Positions 18,705-27,388 of a stretch of 37,535 nt of DNA are shown here, one piece after another. Source of the DNA: Silicimonas sp. (GTDB lineage: Bacteria; Pseudomonadota; Alphaproteobacteria; Rhodobacterales; Rhodobacteraceae). Every line of letters begins with the position of its first letter. Position 1 is the stretch's first letter. Both the position numbers and the translations under genes were made by a program. The notes under the pieces were generated by a model. It saw only the letters and a list, made by a program, of their open reading frames with translations, did no database searches and was not told where the DNA came from. The stretch is taken from NCBI GenBank assembly GCA_022340315.1, contig JAJDOD010000070.1, forward strand, positions 1 through 37,535, in the 5' to 3' direction.

Positions 18705-20993
18705 ATGGACAAGTTCGGCAAGTCCCAGCCGGTTCGGCGGCTTGAAGATCAGCGGTTTCTGACAGGCCGGGGGCGCTATATCGACGACACCGCGCCCGAT
18801 GGCGCGCTGGTGGCGGTTTTCGTGCGCAGCCAGGTGGCGCATGGACGGCTTTCGTCGGTGGACCTGTCAGAGGCGCGCGAGATGCCGGGCGTTGTCGCCG
18901 CCTTCGCTGCCGAGGATCTGGCTGCGATGGGGATCGACTATGTGATGCGGGGCGAGCTTGTGGCCAATCGCGACGGCACCCGGGGCGCTGATGTGGCACG
19001 GCCCTTGCTGGGCACCGGCAAGGTGCGCTTCGTGGGCGAAGCGGTCGCCGTGATCGTTGCCGAGACGCGTGACCAGGCGCGCGATGCTGCCGAGATGGTC
19101 TATGCCGAAACCGAGGATCTGCCTGCAAAGATAGACTATGCGCCGGGCGGCGAGACCATTCATGACGAGGCGCCTAACAACGTCGTATTCGATTGGGCGG
19201 TGGGCGACCATGACGCGGTGGCAAAGGTTTTCGAGCGCGCCGCGCATGTCGTGAAGACGCGGGTGGTCGACAGCCGCGTGATCTCGAACCCGATGGAGCC
19301 GCGCGGCTGCTGGGCCTCGTGGGAGGACGGCCGGCTGCATTTCAGCTATGGCGGGCAGGGCGTCTGGGGCACCAAGACGGCGATGGCCGCCTGCTTCGGC
19401 GTCGAGGCCGATGCTGTTCACGTGATGAACCCTGATGTCGGCGGAGGGTTCGGGACCAAGGGGTTCGACTACCCCGAGTATTTCGTGATCGCCGCGGCGG
19501 CAAAGGCGGTGGGACGTCCGGTGCGCTGGATGTCGGAACGGACCGAAGCGATGCTGACCGACAACAGCGGGCGCGACCTGGTCTCGAACACCGAACTGGC
19601 CTTCGATGAGGACATGAAGGTGATCGGTTACCGGGTCGAGACGGTGTCCAATATCGGCGCCTACAACTCGGGCTATGCGCAGTTCATCCAGACCGAGCTT
19701 TTCGCCAAGGTGGCGCAAGGTGTCTATGACATCCGGAATATCGCGCTGTCGTGCCTGGGCATCTACACCAACACCACGCAGGTGGACGCCTATCGCGGGG
19801 CGGGGCGGCCCGAGGCGATTTTCGCGCTTGAGCGGTCGATGGACAACGCCGCGCGCGAGCTTGGCGTCGATCCCTGGGAGCTTCGGCGCAAGAGCTTCAT
19901 CCGCCCCGACAGGTTCCCCTACAAGACGACGCTGGCCGACACCTATGATGTGGGCGAGTTCGACAAGGTGCTGACGCGGGCGGCGCAGGAGAGTGACGCC
20001 GACGGCTTCACGCATCGGCGGGAGGCATCCGAGGCGGATGGCAAGCTGCGCGGCTTCGGGCTTTGCTATTACATCGAATCGATCCTCGGCGATCCGGCCG
20101 AGCGGGCGCGCGTCGTCTTTGAAGAGGATGGCACGGTCAGCCTCTACGTCGGCACCCAGTCGAACGGACAAGGGCACGAGACGGTCTATGCGGTGTTCCT
20201 TTCGGACCAGACCGGCATCCCGGTCGAGACTATCCGCATCGTGCAGGGCGACAGTGACATGATCCCGTCCGGTGGGGGAACGGGCGGGTCGCGCTCGGTA
20301 ACGACTCAGTCCACCGCGACCCTGGCCACTGTCGCGACAATCACGAAGCAGTTCGCGGATTATCTCGGAGAGAAGAACGACACCGATGGCGTCGAGTTCG
20401 ACGACGACGTGTTTCGCATTCCCGGTTCGAACGAGACGCCGAGCATGATGGATGTGGCCGCGATGGCGCGGGCGGACGGGCGGACCGATCTTCTCGATGT
20501 GCGCGAGAAGACCACGCTGGACGCGATGAGTTTTCCCAACGGCTGCCACATCGCCGAGGTCGAGATCGACCCGGACACCGGTGTGGTGAAGGTGGTGCGC
20601 TACAGTGTGACGGACGATTTCGGCAACCTGATCAATCCGCTTCTGGCCGAGGGTCAGGTGCATGGCGGGGTGACACAGGGAATCGGCCAAGCCATTACGG
20701 AGAATGTGGTTTTTGACGAGGACGGCCAGCTTCTGACGGCGACATTCATGGACTACGGGATGCCGCGGGCCGACGATCTGCCGATGTTCTCATTCGTCAC
20801 CGAGCCGACGCCCTCGATCAACAACCCGATGGGCATGAAGGGCTGCGGCGAGGCAGGAACGGTGGGGGCTCTGGCCGCCGTCTCGAACGCGGTGGCCGAT
20901 GCGCTGGCGAGCCGAGGGGTGGCCACGGTGGACATGCCGTTTACCGCCGCGAAGGTATGGCACGCGCTGAATGCACCGCGCGCGGCGGAGTGA
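18705..20993 (+). CDS. Xanthine dehydrogenase/CoxL-family molybdopterin-binding large subunit (AYRGAGR type)
   Basis: 762 aa; GRYIDD, NPDVGGGFGTKGF, VDAYRGAGRPEA active-site loop, GTQSNGQGHET, KGCGEAG. Confidence 0.93.
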   Translation: MDKFGKSQPVRRLEDQRFLTGRGRYIDDTAPDGALVAVFVRSQVAHGRLSSVDLSEAREMPGVVAAFAAEDLAAMGIDYVMRGELVANRDGTRGADVARPLLGTGKVRFVGEAVAVIVAETRDQARDAAEMVYAETEDLPAKIDYAPGGETIHDEAPNNVVFDWAVGDHDAVAKVFERAAHVVKTRVVDSRVISNPMEPRGCWASWEDGRLHFSYGGQGVWGTKTAMAACFGVEADAVHVMNPDVGGGFGTKGFDYPEYFVIAAAAKAVGRPVRWMSERTEAMLTDNSGRDLVSNTELAFDEDMKVIGYRVETVSNIGAYNSGYAQFIQTELFAKVAQGVYDIRNIALSCLGIYTNTTQVDAYRGAGRPEAIFALERSMDNAARELGVDPWELRRKSFIRPDRFPYKTTLADTYDVGEFDKVLTRAAQESDADGFTHRREASEADGKLRGFGLCYYIESILGDPAERARVVFEEDGTVSLYVGTQSNGQGHETVYAVFLSDQTGIPVETIRIVQGDSDMIPSGGGTGGSRSVTTQSTATLATVATITKQFADYLGEKNDTDGVEFDDDVFRIPGSNETPSMMDVAAMARADGRTDLLDVREKTTLDAMSFPNGCHIAEVEIDPDTGVVKVVRYSVTDDFGNLINPLLAEGQVHGGVTQGIGQAITENVVFDEDGQLLTATFMDYGMPRADDLPMFSFVTEPTPSINNPMGMKGCGEAGTVGALAAVSNAVADALASRGVATVDMPFTAAKVWHALNAPRAAE

Positions 20994-21047
20994 GACGTCA
21001 CAGAATTGCCGCACGTTAATGCGAGCGGGCGTCACATTTGTGGATTC

Positions 21048-21098
21048 GTAACCCCTGCGACCCTACGTTGGGGTTATGGATAAATTGCGTGTAACCCC
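21048..21098. promoter_or_regulatory. Three alternating copies of a GTAACCCC/GGGGTTAT octamer upstream of the DUF2235 gene
   Basis: GTAACCCC 21048-21055, GGGGTTAT 21070-21077, GTAACCCC 21091-21098 (abuts ATG 21099). Confidence 0.5.
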
Positions 21099-22160
21099 AT
21101 GATGTTGAAGGAGCGCCTCCGCGACCTTCTGGGGTTTTTTCGGCGCACCGAGCGTACGGTCCATGCCCATGCCCGCGAACCCGTCGATCATGTTGTGCTG
21201 CTGGACGGCACCATGTCCTCGCTCGAGGAGGGGGAGGAAACCAACGTCGGTTTGATTTACAAACTGCTCGACGAGGCCGCGCAGAACCACCGCATCGGCA
21301 TTCTCTACGAGGCGGGGAACCAGTGGGAAGACTGGTCCAAGACGCTGGACATCATCGAGGGGCGCGGCATCAACCGTCAGATCCGGCGGGTTTATGGCTG
21401 GCTCGCTTCGCGGTATCGGCCTGGCGACCGGATTTTCCTGATCGGCTTCTCGCGCGGCGGCTATGCCGTGCGCTCGCTGGCGGGCGTTATCGGAGAAGTT
21501 GGGCTTCTCAGGCGCGAACATGCGACCGAACGGATGGTGCGCGAGGCCTATCGCCACTACCAGGACGGAACGTCTTATGAAACGGCCCAGGCCTTCAAAC
21601 GCGCCTATTGTCTCGACGACGCGCCCATCGAGATGATCGGGGTGTTCGACACGGTGAAATCTCTGGGGTTCCGGGCGCCATTCGTGGTGCGCTGGGCCGA
21701 GGTAAAGCACGCCTTCCACAATGCCGCTCTGGGCGAGCATGTGAAGCGGGGCTATCACGCGCTGGCGCTTGATGAAACGCGCGAGGCGTTTACGCCTGTG
21801 CTCTGGAGATGTCCGCCGGGGCACAAGGGAATTGTCGAGCAGGTCTGGTTTCGCGGCAGCCACGGGGACGTGGGCGGCCAGCTGACAGGCAAGGCTTCGG
21901 CGCGGCTTCTGTCCAATATCCCGCTTGTCTGGATGGTCGAGAAGCTGGATGGCTGTGACCTGCCGCTGCCGCCGGCCTGGCGTGCGCGTTTCCCGATGGA
22001 TCCGGATGCCGAGTGCGTTGGTACATGGCGTGGCTGGGGGAAGTACTTCCTTGCCCGCAAGAAGCGTGTCGTGGGCGAAGACCCGTCCGAAAGCATTCAC
22101 CCCACTGCCATCGGGCGCTCGAAACGCGCGATGGGTGCCGGCGACCCGGTGACGTCCTGA
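21099..22160 (+). CDS. DUF2235-family alpha/beta hydrolase (Tle1-like fold)
   Basis: 353 aa; DHVVLLDGTMSSLEEGEETNVG, GDRIFLIGFSRGGYAVRSLAG (GxSxG), FDTVKSLG, GSHGDVGG. Confidence 0.88.
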   Translation: MMLKERLRDLLGFFRRTERTVHAHAREPVDHVVLLDGTMSSLEEGEETNVGLIYKLLDEAAQNHRIGILYEAGNQWEDWSKTLDIIEGRGINRQIRRVYGWLASRYRPGDRIFLIGFSRGGYAVRSLAGVIGEVGLLRREHATERMVREAYRHYQDGTSYETAQAFKRAYCLDDAPIEMIGVFDTVKSLGFRAPFVVRWAEVKHAFHNAALGEHVKRGYHALALDETREAFTPVLWRCPPGHKGIVEQVWFRGSHGDVGGQLTGKASARLLSNIPLVWMVEKLDGCDLPLPPAWRARFPMDPDAECVGTWRGWGKYFLARKKRVVGEDPSESIHPTAIGRSKRAMGAGDPVTS

Positions 22161-22199
22161 AACATGTTCGCTGCCGGGCCCGCGGTTCGGCCGCGCTCG

Positions 22200-22219
22200 A
22201 CCTTATCCGCGGATAAGGT
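22200..22219. repeat. 20-bp perfect palindrome
   Basis: ACCTTATCCGCGGATAAGGT equals its own reverse complement; lies between two convergent genes. Confidence 0.9.
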
Positions 22220-22240
22220 TGCTGACCGGGCCGCAAGGCC

Positions 22241-23104
22241 TCAGGCGACGTTCTCCAAGGCCGGTTCCGGCGCAAGGCCAAGCGCATGGACCACATCGCG
22301 GGTCAGCGTCGGGTCATTCAGCGTATAGAAATGCAGATGTTCGACCCCGCCTTCCAGGAGCTTGGTGCAAAGCTGGGTCGCCACCGCCGTGGCAAGAAGC
22401 TCGGTACGCCCGTCGCGCTCGGCGGTCTCGAAGGCATTCGCAAGGTGGTTCGGGATCGTCGCGCCGCACTGGGCGGCAAAGCGCTTGACGCCGGACCAGG
22501 ACTGGATCGGCAGGATGCCGGGCAGGATGGGGGCGTCGATCCCGGCGGCGGCGCAATCGTCGCGGAACCGGAAGAAGCAGTCGGCATCGAAGAAGAACTG
22601 GGTGATCGCACGTGTTGCCCCGGCGTCGATCTTGCGCTTCAGCCAGTCGACATTGGCGCGGGCATCGGTCGCCTCGGGGTGTTTCTCGGGGTAGGCGCCG
22701 ACGGTCAGTTCGAACTTTCCAGTCCCAGCCAACGCCTCGATCAGGTCGACCGACGACGCGAAGCCGTCCGCGCGAGGCGTGAAACCGGCGCTGCCTTTCG
22801 GCGGGTCGCCGCGCAGCGCCACGAGGTGCGAGACACCCGCCTCTGCATAGCGGTCGGCGATCTCAAGCGTCTCGCTGCGCGAGGCATCCACGCAGGTCAG
22901 GTGCGCCGCGACATTCAGCCCGGTGTGCTTGCCGATGGCTTCGACCGCCTCGTGGGTCAGTTTGCGGGTTGTGCCGCCGGCCCCGTAGGTGACCGAGACA
23001 AACTCGGGCTGGGTGTGTTGAAGCGCGGTCACGGTTTCCCAGAGCCGGAACGAAGCCTCGATCGAGCGTGGCGGGAAGAATTCGTAGGAAATGCTGGCGG
23101 GCAT
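22241..23104 (-). CDS. metF: Methylenetetrahydrofolate reductase
   Basis: 287 aa; ISYEFFPPRS, PEFVSVTYGAGG, AHLTCVDASR, LVALRGDPPKG, ITQFFFDAD. Confidence 0.95.
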   Translation of the reverse strand: MPASISYEFFPPRSIEASFRLWETVTALQHTQPEFVSVTYGAGGTTRKLTHEAVEAIGKHTGLNVAAHLTCVDASRSETLEIADRYAEAGVSHLVALRGDPPKGSAGFTPRADGFASSVDLIEALAGTGKFELTVGAYPEKHPEATDARANVDWLKRKIDAGATRAITQFFFDADCFFRFRDDCAAAGIDAPILPGILPIQSWSGVKRFAAQCGATIPNHLANAFETAERDGRTELLATAVATQLCTKLLEGGVEHLHFYTLNDPTLTRDVVHALGLAPEPALENVA

Positions 23105-23132
23105 GGGGCTGATCCCTGATTGATTGGAGACC

Positions 23133-23160
23133 TTGTCTCACATCGCGTCATGTGAGACAA
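23133..23160. promoter_or_regulatory. Perfect inverted repeat in the metF/metR divergent promoter region (candidate operator)
   Basis: TTGTCTCACAT-CGCGTC-ATGTGAGACAA, 11-bp perfect arms, 6-nt spacer. Confidence 0.75.
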
Positions 23161-23199
23161 ATTCATAATTCTAAAGATTGTTATGAAGGTCGGCTCATA

Positions 23200-24129
23200 A
23201 TGCACATCGAGTTCCGTCACCTCCGGACCATCCGCGCGATCCACGAGACCGGCGGTCTGGCGCGGGCGGCCGAGGTGCTGAACATCACACAATCGGCCCT
23301 GAGCCACCAGGTGAAGGGGCTTGAAGAGCAGGTGGGGGTTGAGCTTTTCGTGAGGCGGACCAAGCCCTTGAAGCTCTCTGCTGCCGGGCATCGCCTGCTC
23401 AGGCTGGCCGAGCGAATCCTGCCCGAACTGGAAGCGCTGGAGGTCGAGTTCGAGGGGCTGCGAAAGGGCAAGTCCGGCCGGCTTCACATCGCGATCGAGT
23501 GCCACGCCTGTTTCGAGTGGCTGTTCCCGGTGCTGGAGGAATTCCGCAAGGCCTGGCCGGATGTGGACGTCGATATTCGCCCGGGCCTCGCTTTCGATGC
23601 CTTGCCGGCGTTGCAGCGCGAGGAGGTCGATCTGGTGGTCTCTTCGGATCCGGAGAAACTCGATGGCGTCGATTTCACCGGCCTTTTCGACTACGAACCG
23701 GTCTTTGTCGCCTCGTCGCAGCATCCATTGGCACAAAAGGCCTATATCGAAGCCGAGGATTTTCGGGGCGAGCTTCTGATTACCTATCCGGTCGAGCGCA
23801 GCCGGCTGGACGTCTTCAGCCAGCTTCTGATCCCCGCGAAGGTCGAGCCGCGCGCGGTGCGGCAGGTGGAACTGACAGCGGTGATCCTGTTGCTTGTCGC
23901 CTCGGAACGCGGCGTCGCGGTGCTGCCGGACTGGGTTGTTCGCGAAGTGCGCTACAATTCGGACTATGTCACCCGACCGCTGACGAAAGGCGGCCTGACC
24001 CGGCGGCTATACGCGGCAACGCGCGAGGAGGACACGACGAAGCCCTATCTTGCGCATCTGCTCAAGCTCGCGCGGCGCATACCGGTCCAGTTGCAGCGCG
24101 GCGAGCTGGAATCCCCCGCCCGAGCGTGA
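23200..24129 (+). CDS. metR: LysR-family transcriptional regulator, MetR-like
   Basis: Start ATG 23200: MHIEFRHLRTIRAIHETGGLARAAEVLNITQSALSHQVKGLEEQVGVELFVRR; divergent from metF. Confidence 0.85.
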   Translation: MHIEFRHLRTIRAIHETGGLARAAEVLNITQSALSHQVKGLEEQVGVELFVRRTKPLKLSAAGHRLLRLAERILPELEALEVEFEGLRKGKSGRLHIAIECHACFEWLFPVLEEFRKAWPDVDVDIRPGLAFDALPALQREEVDLVVSSDPEKLDGVDFTGLFDYEPVFVASSQHPLAQKAYIEAEDFRGELLITYPVERSRLDVFSQLLIPAKVEPRAVRQVELTAVILLLVASERGVAVLPDWVVREVRYNSDYVTRPLTKGGLTRRLYAATREEDTTKPYLAHLLKLARRIPVQLQRGELESPARA

Positions 24130-24216
24130 CGTCGCCCGCAGCGATCCCGTTCCGTTGCGTCGCAGCCCGTCCTTTCCGGCTTGTGACCGGCGGGCAATCC
24201 GCGTAAAGCGCGCGCC

Positions 24217-25002
24217 ATGCAGGGCAGTGCCAATCTCAACGTCATGATCAAGGCCGCGCGCGCCGCGGGCCGCAGTCTCGCGAAGGATTTTCGCGAGGTC
24301 GAGAACCTCCAGGTTTCTTCCAAGGGGGCCGGCGATTTTGTCAGCCGCGCCGATATCGCGGCGGAAAGGATTGTGCGCGACATCCTGATGGAGGCGCGCC
24401 CGAACTATGGCTGGGTCGGTGAGGAAAGCGAGGCGGTCGAGGGCAAGGACCCGACGCGGCGCTGGATCGTCGATCCGCTGGACGGCACGACGAACTTCCT
24501 GCACGGGCTGCCGCATTGGTCGGTGTCGATCGCGCTGGAGCACAAGGGAGAGATCGTCGCCGGTGTGATCTTCGACCCGGCCAAGGACGAGATGTACCAG
24601 GCCGAGAAGGGGCAGGGCGCGTGGATGAACGCGTCGCGGTTGCGGGTCAGTGACCGCAAGAAGCTGATCGAATCGGTGTTCGCCACCGGCATTCCCTTCG
24701 GTGGACGCAGCGACCTGCCGCAGACGCTTCAGGACCTGGCGCGCGTGATGCCCACATGCGCGGGCGTGCGGCGGTTCGGGTCGGCGGCGCTGGATTTCGC
24801 CTATGTCGCGGCGGGCCGTTACGAGGGGTTCTGGGAGCGCAATCTCAACGCGTGGGACATCGCGGCGGGCGTGCTTCTGGTGCGCGAGGCGGGAGGTTTC
24901 GTCGAGGGGCTGGAGGCCGGAACGGACCCGGTCGAGACCGGGGCGTTCATCGCGGCGAATGCTTCCATTTTCGAAACATTCTCTAAACTGATCAGGGGGT
25001 AA
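24217..25002 (+). CDS. suhB: Inositol-1-monophosphatase SuhB
   Basis: 261 aa; WVGEESEAVEG, WIVDPLDGTTNFLHGLPHW, NAWDIAAGVLLVREAGG. Confidence 0.93.
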   Translation: MQGSANLNVMIKAARAAGRSLAKDFREVENLQVSSKGAGDFVSRADIAAERIVRDILMEARPNYGWVGEESEAVEGKDPTRRWIVDPLDGTTNFLHGLPHWSVSIALEHKGEIVAGVIFDPAKDEMYQAEKGQGAWMNASRLRVSDRKKLIESVFATGIPFGGRSDLPQTLQDLARVMPTCAGVRRFGSAALDFAYVAAGRYEGFWERNLNAWDIAAGVLLVREAGGFVEGLEAGTDPVETGAFIAANASIFETFSKLIRG

Positions 25003-25008
25003 TCCGCC

Positions 25009-25185
25009 ATGTCATTGCCCCAATTGCCTGATGATGATGAGACCATGTCGATGAAAAGTCTTATTTTCTGGGGTTTCATGGTCGCGCTGGGCGTGGCCGG
25101 TCTTGCCTCAATTGCCGAACCGGGTTCCGCGATCACGTCGCTCGAGCAGGGATTGGGCGCCGAGGTCGAGACGACCCGGCTCTAG
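25009..25185 (+). CDS. Small single-TM protein (58 aa), hypothetical
   Basis: ATG 25009, TAG 25183-25185: MSLPQLPDDDETMSMKSLIFWGFMVALGVAGLASIAEPGSAITSLEQGLGAEVETTRL; 6 bp after suhB; below the ORF track's length cut. Confidence 0.6.
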   Translation: MSLPQLPDDDETMSMKSLIFWGFMVALGVAGLASIAEPGSAITSLEQGLGAEVETTRL

Positions 25186-26411
25186 TCTCCGCGCGGGCTT
25201 TTGCGCGCGCCGCTGAGCAGCCGACCGATCAGGAAGCTTGTTCTGGGCGCGTAGACGTAGGAGGTCCGCGTCTCTGTCCGGCGGCTTCGCATCCGGATCA
25301 GGCCGAAGATGATCAAGCCGATGTGCGCGACCGAAACGAATACGAACATTGCAGACGGGCCATAGGCTTCGATGAGTGCCGAGACGGCCCAGGGTGAAGC
25401 GATGGCGCCGATGGCGTAGAGGAACATCAGGGCGGCCGAAAGCTCGACCCGTTCATCATCGCTGGCGAAGTCGTGGGCGTGGGCGGCCGAAACCGAGTAG
25501 ATCGGGTAGGTCGCGATCCCGAAGAATGTTGCCGTAAGGAAAGCCGCCGCGGTGCCCTGTCCCGAGAAGGCGACCGTTGCCGAGCAGGCGAGCACCGCCA
25601 GTACAGACAGCCCGATCAGCACCACGCGCCGGTCATAGCGGTCGGCGAACCATCCTGCGGGAACCTGGGCGATGACACCGCCAAGGACGAAGGCGGCGAG
25701 GAAGAGCGCGATGTCGTCGATCGAAAGCCCGATCTCGATGCCATAGACCGGCCCGACCATGCGGAAAGCCGCCGAGGTCAGACCGGAAGAGACGACCCCG
25801 GCGGCCGCGAGCGGTGAGCGCTGCCAGGCAAGCGAAGGGCGTAGACGGGGCGCGTCCGGCATGGCCGGTTGCTCGACGCGGGTGAGGACGAGGGGCACAA
25901 GCGCCGCGCAGCAGAGGATCGCCAGGATGTTGTAGGAGACGTAGTGCGCCGGTTCGAGAACCGAGATCATGAGCTGGGCCACGAGCGCGCCGCCGATGTC
26001 GATCACGCGGTACATCCCCATTGTCCGCCCTCGGATTTCGTTGGTGACCTTTGCCTGCAGCCAGCTCTCGACCACGGTATAGCTGCCTGCGATGCAGAGG
26101 CCCGTCATCACGCGCATGACCATCCAGGCAGTGGCATCGACGATCAGCATGTGGCTCAGGATGCCGATCGTGCCGACGGCCGTGAAGGCCGCAAAGGCAC
26201 GTGAATGCCCGACGCTGCCCATCAGGCGGGGCGCCCACCAACAGCCCAGGAAGAAGCCAAAGAAGTGGCTGGAGCCGAGAAGCCCGATCTGCGAGGTCGA
26301 GAACTCAAGCTGAACGCCTGAGACGGCATCAAGCGGGGCCAGCCCGCCGGAACCGAGTTGAAGAAGCAGCACCGAGAAGAGGAGCGCGGTGAAGGAAATC
26401 AGGAGGCGCAT
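25182..26411 (-). CDS. MFS transporter (YcaD-like)
   Basis: 409 aa with about 12 hydrophobic segments; LLGSSHFFGFFLGCWWAPRLMGSVGHSRAFA, GRTMGMYRV. Confidence 0.88.
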   Translation of the reverse strand: MRLLISFTALLFSVLLLQLGSGGLAPLDAVSGVQLEFSTSQIGLLGSSHFFGFFLGCWWAPRLMGSVGHSRAFAAFTAVGTIGILSHMLIVDATAWMVMRVMTGLCIAGSYTVVESWLQAKVTNEIRGRTMGMYRVIDIGGALVAQLMISVLEPAHYVSYNILAILCCAALVPLVLTRVEQPAMPDAPRLRPSLAWQRSPLAAAGVVSSGLTSAAFRMVGPVYGIEIGLSIDDIALFLAAFVLGGVIAQVPAGWFADRYDRRVVLIGLSVLAVLACSATVAFSGQGTAAAFLTATFFGIATYPIYSVSAAHAHDFASDDERVELSAALMFLYAIGAIASPWAVSALIEAYGPSAMFVFVSVAHIGLIIFGLIRMRSRRTETRTSYVYAPRTSFLIGRLLSGARKSPRGD

Positions 26412-26520
26412 GAGGACCGATCAGAGGTATCAGGTCCCTGTTAGCGAATGGTCTCCGGCTCGGAAAGCCTGTCTGCGACGCGGCAGGGACGGTTTTGGAC
26501 CGCCCCTGGAAAATGCGGGT

Positions 26521-27234
26521 TCATTGCTGGCGAAGTTGCAGCGGCGCCGCCGCTTCCGGCGCCAGGCCTGGGGCGCTTTCTTCGAACTGTGGCAGTGTAT
26601 CCCAAAGCTGGGTGATGCTGGTCTCGAGTTCGGAGAGTTGGCTGGCGTGATCCTCGGGAATGTTGTGCGCGCGCAGCTTGCGCACCCTGCGGAGCGTGCC
26701 GGCGAGGATTGTACGCATCTCGACCGAGCAGGCATTTGCATATCGGCGCACCGCCCGTTCGAGCTTTTCGCGATGCTCACGCTCGGCGGCCAGCGCCATG
26801 CCGGTAAAATGACGTTCCATCGCCGTGGCGACGCTTTTTTGCAGCGCCTCGATCGTCAGGCCGGACTTTGTGAGGTAGTCGAGACAGCCGCGCCGCATCG
26901 CCTCGACCGCGATGTCAAGGCGGCCTTCCCCGGCGATCATGATCGAGACCGCGGACTGATGAGGGTCGGCGGCGACGATATCGACGGCATCCAGCCCGTC
27001 CTCACCCGCGAGCAGGTAGTCGATGAAGATGATGTCGAACTGCTTTTCCGGAAGCACCGCCCGAAGCTCGTCAAGCGTGGCCGCTTCGGTGCCGTCGATA
27101 TTCAGCCCGGCATCTTCGCAAAGACGCAACATGCGTTTGCGGTCAACTTCGCTGTCGTCGAGGACGAGGACCTGCATCGGGCGTTTCTGGTCGCCGACGA
27201 GCGGGGTGTCGATGTCTTGTGCTGGCTTGAGCAT
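26521..27234 (-). CDS. Response regulator (REC domain plus alpha-helical C-terminal region)
   Basis: Start ATG 27234; MQVLVLDDSEVDRKRMLRLCEDAG...FDIIFIDYLLAGEDGLDAV...CLDYLTKSGLT receiver features. Confidence 0.87.
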   Translation of the reverse strand: MLKPAQDIDTPLVGDQKRPMQVLVLDDSEVDRKRMLRLCEDAGLNIDGTEAATLDELRAVLPEKQFDIIFIDYLLAGEDGLDAVDIVAADPHQSAVSIMIAGEGRLDIAVEAMRRGCLDYLTKSGLTIEALQKSVATAMERHFTGMALAAEREHREKLERAVRRYANACSVEMRTILAGTLRRVRKLRAHNIPEDHASQLSELETSITQLWDTLPQFEESAPGLAPEAAAPLQLRQQ

Positions 27235-27388
27235 TAACGGGCTCCGTTCACGGTTATCGAAACTGGTGCCGAAATTTATAGCAGCGGACCTTTTATCGAA
27301 GATTAACGGGGGCCGGTCAGGGCGCGCGCAGCACAGGTTCACGATTGATAAACGGCTTGCCCGTAGACAGTCTCCGGGGCAGTCAGGG

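Noticed and set aside
18867-20690. 607-aa minus-strand ORF rich in His/Arg
   Set aside because: Antisense to the molybdopterin-binding large subunit; no recognisable domain.
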